Part shown: positions 60,328 through 64,000 of the stretch, piece by piece
Layout: every line of letters begins with the position of its first letter
Numbering within the stretch: position 1 is the first letter of the stretch
Assembly: GCA_030066905.1 (NCBI GenBank)
Contig: JASJAR010000018.1
Location: 1-64,000 of the forward strand
Direction of reading: 5' to 3'
DNA: 64,000 nt
From: Paracoccaceae bacterium
GTDB taxonomy: Bacteria > Pseudomonadota > Alphaproteobacteria > Rhodobacterales > Rhodobacteraceae
Notes under the pieces: model-generated
Seen by the model: only the letters and a program-made list of their open reading frames with translations
What the model was told of the DNA's origin: nothing
The model's database searches: none
Program-made: the position numbers and the translations under genes

Positions 60328-60924
60328 CTACCCGGCCTCGGCCAGGCGCGCCACGTAGCGGGCCAGCGTGTCGATTTCGAGGTTCACCCGGTCGCCCACC
60401 GCCACCCGGCCCCAGGTGGTGACCGCCTTGGTATGGGGGATGAAGTTGATCCCGAAGCACGCGCCCTCGACGTCGTTCACCGTCAGCGAGGTCCCGTTGA
60501 GCGCCACCGACCCCTTCGGGGCGATGAAGCGCGCAAGGTGCGGCGGCGCCTCGAGGGTGACCCGCGTGCTGTCGCCTTCGTCGCGCACATCCGTGACAAC
60601 CGCCACCCCGTCCACATGACCCGAGACGATGTGCCCTCCAAGCTCGTCGCCCACCCGGAGCGCGCGTTCGAGGTTCACCGTCCGGCCGGCGCCCCAGGTG
60701 TCGAGATTGGTCTTCGAGACGGTCTCGGCGGAAATCTCGACATCGAACCAGGCCGGGGTCGCCCCACCGCGGGCGATCACCGTCAGGCACACGCCGTCGC
60801 AGGCGATCGAGGCGCCGATATCGATGCTGTCGGGCGCATAGGCCGTCTCGATCCGCGCGCGGAGGTCGCCGCGCTGTTCGAGCTCGGCAATCCGGCCCAT
60901 ATCGGTGATGATCCCGGTGAACAT
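60328..60924 (-). CDS. ribE: Riboflavin synthase alpha chain
   Basis: A 198-residue protein of two lumazine-binding repeats: MFTGIITDMGRI at 1-12 and GHIVSGHVDG near 91-100; GACFGINFIPHT near 157-168. Dismutates lumazine to riboflavin. First gene of the leftward group ribE-ribB-ribH-nusB. No FMN riboswitch sequence is evident in the 86 bp upstream. Confidence 0.95.
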   Translation of the reverse strand: MFTGIITDMGRIAELEQRGDLRARIETAYAPDSIDIGASIACDGVCLTVIARGGATPAWFDVEISAETVSKTNLDTWGAGRTVNLERALRVGDELGGHIVSGHVDGVAVVTDVRDEGDSTRVTLEAPPHLARFIAPKGSVALNGTSLTVNDVEGACFGINFIPHTKAVTTWGRVAVGDRVNLEIDTLARYVARLAEAG

Positions 60925-61010
60925 GAGCTGGCAGTTAGCCCTGCGGGCGGAATTGCGCAAGACGGAGCGGGCGACTGGATATTCACAACCGATGCGTGCA
61001 TGAGAGGCCC

Positions 61011-62303
61011 ATGTCCGCGCCGCCGGCCCGCTTTTTGTTCCTGCAAGGCCCCCACGGGCCGTTCTTTGCGCTGCTGGCGCGCCGGCTATCCGAGCTCGGC
61101 CACGACACGCTCAGGGTCGGCTTCAATGCCGGAGACGGGCTCTTTCGCCGCGGCTTCCGCCGCTACTGGCGCTACGGCGGGGACGGCGCCGGCTGGTCGG
61201 ACTGGCTCGCCGAGCAGATCGCGTCCGAGGGCGTGACCGATATCGTCCTATACGGCACCACGAGGCCCGTCCATGCCGACGCTCTGGCCCTCGCGGCGGC
61301 GCGTGGGCTGCGCAGCCATGTGTTCGAGGAAGGTTATCTCAGGCCCTGGTGGGTCACCTACGAGCGCGGCGGCACCAACGCCGCCTCGCGACTGATGGAG
61401 ATCGACGTGGCCGAGATGGCCGAGGCGCTCGGCGCCCTCGGCGAGCCGCCGCCGGCGGCGCCGGCACGCTGGGGCGATACCCGCCAGCACGTCTTCTGGG
61501 GTGCTGTCACCCATGCCGCCACCCTCGCGGGCAGCCTCGTCCGACCGCCCATCCCGACCCACCGCGAGCCGGGGCTGCCGGCCGAACTGGCCATCGCGCT
61601 GCGGTATCTTGCACTCATGCCCTTCACCGCGCTCGCCCGCCGGCAGGCCACCGCGCGGCTGAAGCGCGCCGCCGCCCCCTACCACCTGGTGCTTTTGCAA
61701 CTGGCCCATGACGAGACCTACCGCCGGGCGAGCCCCTACCCGTCGAACGAGGCCTTTGTCGAAGACGTCATCGGCGCGTTCGGCACCGGCGCGCCGTCCC
61801 ATCATCACCTCGTCTTCAAGGCCCATCCGCTGGAAGACGGCCGCCAGCCGCTCGCCCGGACGATCCGGCGGATCGCCCGCCGGCGCGGCCTCGGGGCGCG
61901 GGTGCATTTCATGGCCGGTGCGCGGCTCGGCCCGCTTCTCGACAACGCCAATTCGGCGCTCACCGTGAATTCGACGGCGGCCCACCAGGCGCTCTGGCGC
62001 GGCCTGCCGGTGAAGGTTCTGGGCCCCGCGCCCCATGCCAAGCCGGAATTCACCTCCGATCAGTCGCTCGTCGGCTTTTACCGCGCGCCGGCGCTGCCGG
62101 ACCGCGCGGCCTATCTGACGTTCCGGCGCTATCTCCTGGCCACCTGCCAGGTTCCGGGCGGGTTTTACGCCGCCGCCGCCCGCCGCCGCCTCCTGCGATA
62201 TGTTGTGGATCGGGTGCTCTCTCCCCACGACCCCTACGACATGCTGCGGCTCGGAGATGCATCGGCGCAACAACTCGTCCTCCTGCCCGGCGGCAAGCGT
62301 TAA
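61011..62303 (+). CDS. kpsS: Capsular polysaccharide export/Kdo transferase, KpsS family
   Basis: A 430-residue protein of the KpsS/LipB family: FLFLQGPHGPFFALLARRL near 7-25, FEEGYLRPWWVTYERGG near 103-119, FKAHPLEDGRQ near 272-282 and NSTAAHQALWRGLPVKVLG near 317-335. In group 2 capsule systems KpsS adds the first Kdo to phosphatidylglycerol. Start at ATG 61011 with GAGAGG. Followed after 77 bp by a kpsD/wza-type gene. Confidence 0.88.
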   Translation: MSAPPARFLFLQGPHGPFFALLARRLSELGHDTLRVGFNAGDGLFRRGFRRYWRYGGDGAGWSDWLAEQIASEGVTDIVLYGTTRPVHADALALAAARGLRSHVFEEGYLRPWWVTYERGGTNAASRLMEIDVAEMAEALGALGEPPPAAPARWGDTRQHVFWGAVTHAATLAGSLVRPPIPTHREPGLPAELAIALRYLALMPFTALARRQATARLKRAAAPYHLVLLQLAHDETYRRASPYPSNEAFVEDVIGAFGTGAPSHHHLVFKAHPLEDGRQPLARTIRRIARRRGLGARVHFMAGARLGPLLDNANSALTVNSTAAHQALWRGLPVKVLGPAPHAKPEFTSDQSLVGFYRAPALPDRAAYLTFRRYLLATCQVPGGFYAAAARRRLLRYVVDRVLSPHDPYDMLRLGDASAQQLVLLPGGKR

Positions 62304-62380
62304 CCTTCTGGTCCGAAGGCCCGGATTCCAGTAGGTTATCAAAAAAATTTGAGGCAGTTTCAGGTCGAGGAGACCACCCA

Positions 62381-63511
62381 GTGACACCGAAAAGAACGCG
62401 CGTAGCGCGCGCCGTGGCCATGTTGCTTGTCACCTCAACGGTGGCGGCCTGCGGCCTCCCGCGCACCGGCCCCAACAAGAACGAAATCTTCTCGGGCTCC
62501 GTCGACCGGCGCGGCGATGCCTATATCGTCGAGGTCGACGACCGGGTCGCCCGCGCCACCTCGGACATCCCGCCGCTGGCCTTCGGCGACGGCTTCCGCA
62601 ATGCCGGCGTGCTGGGCTCGGACACGATCAGCCCGGGCGATACGCTCGGGCTCACGATCTGGGAGAACGTCGATGACGGGCTCCTGGTGCCAACCGGCGC
62701 CAACGCCCAATCCCTCGAACAGGTCCAGGTCGACGGGTCGGGCTTCATCTTCGTGCCTTACGCGGGTCGCATCCGCGCGGCGGGCAACACGCCCGAAACC
62801 GTCCGCCGGCTGATCACCGAAAAGCTCGAAACCCAGACCCCCGACCCCCAGGTCCAGGTCCAGCGGCTGGCCGGCGACGGCGCGACCGTCTCGATCATCG
62901 GCGGCGTCGGCGCCCAGGGCGTCTACGCCATCGAGCGGCCCACCCGGACGCTGACGGCGATGCTGGCGCGCGCCGGCGGCGTCTCGATCCCCTCCGAAAT
63001 CGCCCAGGTCACCGTGATTCGCGGCGATCACCAGGGGTCGGTCTGGCTTGAGGACCTCTACACCAAGCCCGGCCTCGACATCGCGATGCGGGCCGGCGAC
63101 CGGATCCTTGTGGAGGAAGACAGCCGGTTCTTCACGGCCCTCGGCGCCACCGGCGCCCAGGCGAAAGTGCCCTTCGACACCCAGGAGTTCTCCGCCGTCG
63201 AAGCCATCGGGCGCGTGGGCGGGCTCAACTCGCAACTGGCCGACCCCACCGGCGTTTTCGTCTTCCGCGACGAGAGCGAGGAGGTCGCCCGCGCCGTGCT
63301 CGGTCGGGACGATCTTGTGGGCGACCAGCGGGTCGTCTACGTGCTCGACCTGTCGAAGCCGAACGGGGTGTTCGTCGCGCGTGACTTTGTCATCCGGACG
63401 GGCGATACCGTCTATGTGACCGAAGCGCCCTACACCCAGTTCAGCAAGGTGCTGAACGCGCTGACCGGGCCGCTGGGCACCGTCAGTGCCGTCGAAACCG
63501 TCACGAACTAG
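62381..63511 (+). CDS. Outer-membrane polysaccharide export lipoprotein (KpsD/Wza family)
   Basis: A 376-residue lipoprotein; GTG start at 62381 behind GAGGAGA. Signal peptide with lipobox VAAC (Cys24). Poly-export domain ISPGDTLGLTIWENVDDG near 86-103, DGSGFIFVPYAGRIRAAG near 120-137, then SLBB domains (SIIGGVGAQGVYAI and FTALGATGAQAKV). Forms the outer-membrane channel for capsule export. Second Wza-like gene of the window, larger than that at 17242. Confidence 0.88.
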   Translation: MTPKRTRVARAVAMLLVTSTVAACGLPRTGPNKNEIFSGSVDRRGDAYIVEVDDRVARATSDIPPLAFGDGFRNAGVLGSDTISPGDTLGLTIWENVDDGLLVPTGANAQSLEQVQVDGSGFIFVPYAGRIRAAGNTPETVRRLITEKLETQTPDPQVQVQRLAGDGATVSIIGGVGAQGVYAIERPTRTLTAMLARAGGVSIPSEIAQVTVIRGDHQGSVWLEDLYTKPGLDIAMRAGDRILVEEDSRFFTALGATGAQAKVPFDTQEFSAVEAIGRVGGLNSQLADPTGVFVFRDESEEVARAVLGRDDLVGDQRVVYVLDLSKPNGVFVARDFVIRTGDTVYVTEAPYTQFSKVLNALTGPLGTVSAVETVTN

Positions 63512-64000
63512 CGCAGCGCCCCCGGCCGCCGGGCCGGGGCGTTCTCCGCATCGTCTTTGCGTCTACAATGCGGGCTTCTTCCGGGAGGCCCGCGTGCGGC
63601 GCATTCTGGAGCTTGCCGGCTGGGAGGTCGCGCTGGGGGTGCCGAAGCCCGGCGACTGGGTCGGCATCTGGGGCGAGGCGCCGACCGCGCCGCGCGGCAA
63701 GGCAGTGGCGGCGCGAACCGACGCGCCGATCCTGCGGGTGGAGGATGCCTTTCTGCGCTCGGTGCTCCCGGGCCGGGACGGCGAGCCCGCGATGGGCCTC
63801 GCGCTCGACCGGAGCGGGGTGCATTTCGACGCCGGCGCCCCGTCGGACCTCGAAACGCTGCTCGCCACCCATCCGCTCGACGACCCTGCCCTCCTGGCGC
63901 GGGCGCGGAACGCGGCGGACCGGCTGCGCTACTGGCAGATCTCGAAATATTCCTGCTGGGACCCGGCCCTCGACCCGCCGCCGGCACCCTTCGTGCTCGT
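63486..64000 (+). CDS. kpsC: Capsular polysaccharide export/Kdo transferase, KpsC family, 5' part
   Basis: The frame is open from a GTG at 63486 to the right edge (171 codons). RLCVYNAGFFREARVRRILEL, LGVPKPGDWVGIWGEAP, RVEDAFLRSVLPGRDGEPAMGLALD and WQISKYSC are typical for the N-terminal KpsC half, which elongates the Kdo linker. The start is uncertain: no ATG is available and the GTG overlaps the previous gene by 26 bp. Confidence 0.8.
   Translation, partial: MPSKPSRTSAAPPAAGPGRSPHRLCVYNAGFFREARVRRILELAGWEVALGVPKPGDWVGIWGEAPTAPRGKAVAARTDAPILRVEDAFLRSVLPGRDGEPAMGLALDRSGVHFDAGAPSDLETLLATHPLDDPALLARARNAADRLRYWQISKYSCWDPALDPPPAPFVL

Noticed and set aside
60925-61010. FMN riboswitch upstream of ribE
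   Set aside because: The gap is 86 bp and lacks the conserved RFN-element blocks.
62304-62340. Terminator after kpsS (CCTTC...GAAGG hairpin)
   Set aside because: The stem is only 5 bp with no following T-run; the genes are likely one transcript.

Overview
The window is high-GC chromosomal DNA of an alphaproteobacterium, most likely a Rhodobacteraceae (Rhodobacterales) member. This rests on the gene families and arrangements (ribE-ribB-ribH-nusB, MmcB with a GTTC-N7-GTTC SOS box, HemP, DUF1289, exosortase-type exopolysaccharide genes), on many GTG starts and 4-bp ATGA overlaps, and on the TTGAC-rich -35 boxes. No phage, IS element, CRISPR array or rRNA was seen. About 69 protein genes, one tRNA-Gly, one probable structured RNA, one decayed lipoprotein gene and a family of dispersed GC-rich palindromic intergenic repeats are described.

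Layout. 1-12.1 kb: an LPS-like glycolipid region. A partial LpxA and a GnnB/GnnA-type pair (UDP-GlcNAc to UDP-GlcNAc3N) read leftward. A rightward run holds LptF-like and LptG-like permeases, a DUF2334 deacetylase, two different LpxB-related proteins, a family 2 glycosyltransferase and a GNAT protein. 12.2-15.7 kb: dTDP-L-rhamnose operon rfbCBDA. 15.9-23.7 kb: an exopolysaccharide/exosortase-associated locus (beta-barrel protein, Wza-like export protein, TPR lipoprotein, ExeA-like ATPase, CpsD-like kinase, UDP-glucuronate epimerase). 23.9-27.9 kb: FAH hydrolase, galE, manC and tRNA-Gly. 28.1-37.9 kb: metal transport, with an unusual FtsX/LolD-type ABC operon carrying DUF4198 and ZnuA-like periplasmic proteins, a gamma-glutamyltranspeptidase, and zur-znuC-znuB divergent from a His-rich znuA. 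38.0-47.2 kb: an eight-gene leftward operon for uptake (Liv-type ABC) and hydroxyquinol-type ring cleavage of an aromatic compound, with a divergent LysR regulator. 47.4-49.6 kb: iron genes (ferric-binding protein, HemP, DUF1289, Dps). 50.6-53.5 kb: hydantoinase / Asp-Glu racemase / DapA-like aldolase operon. 53.6-58 kb: rpe, thiol peroxidase-like protein, GNAT, DUF6324, MmcB with an SOS box, decayed DUF4156 lipoprotein, luciferase-domain protein and a 6S-like RNA. 58.1-60.9 kb: nusB and riboflavin genes. 61.0 kb to the end: kpsS, a kpsD/wza-type gene and partial kpsC for capsule export.

Together the window is dominated by envelope glycoconjugates: nucleotide sugars (rhamnose, galactose, glucuronate/galacturonate, mannose), two polysaccharide export systems and one putative second lipid-A-like pathway, with zinc and iron homeostasis genes between them. 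The best candidates for an undescribed system are the LptFG/LpxB-related glycolipid cluster (about 1-11.4 kb) and the FtsX-type metal operon (28.1-32.6 kb).
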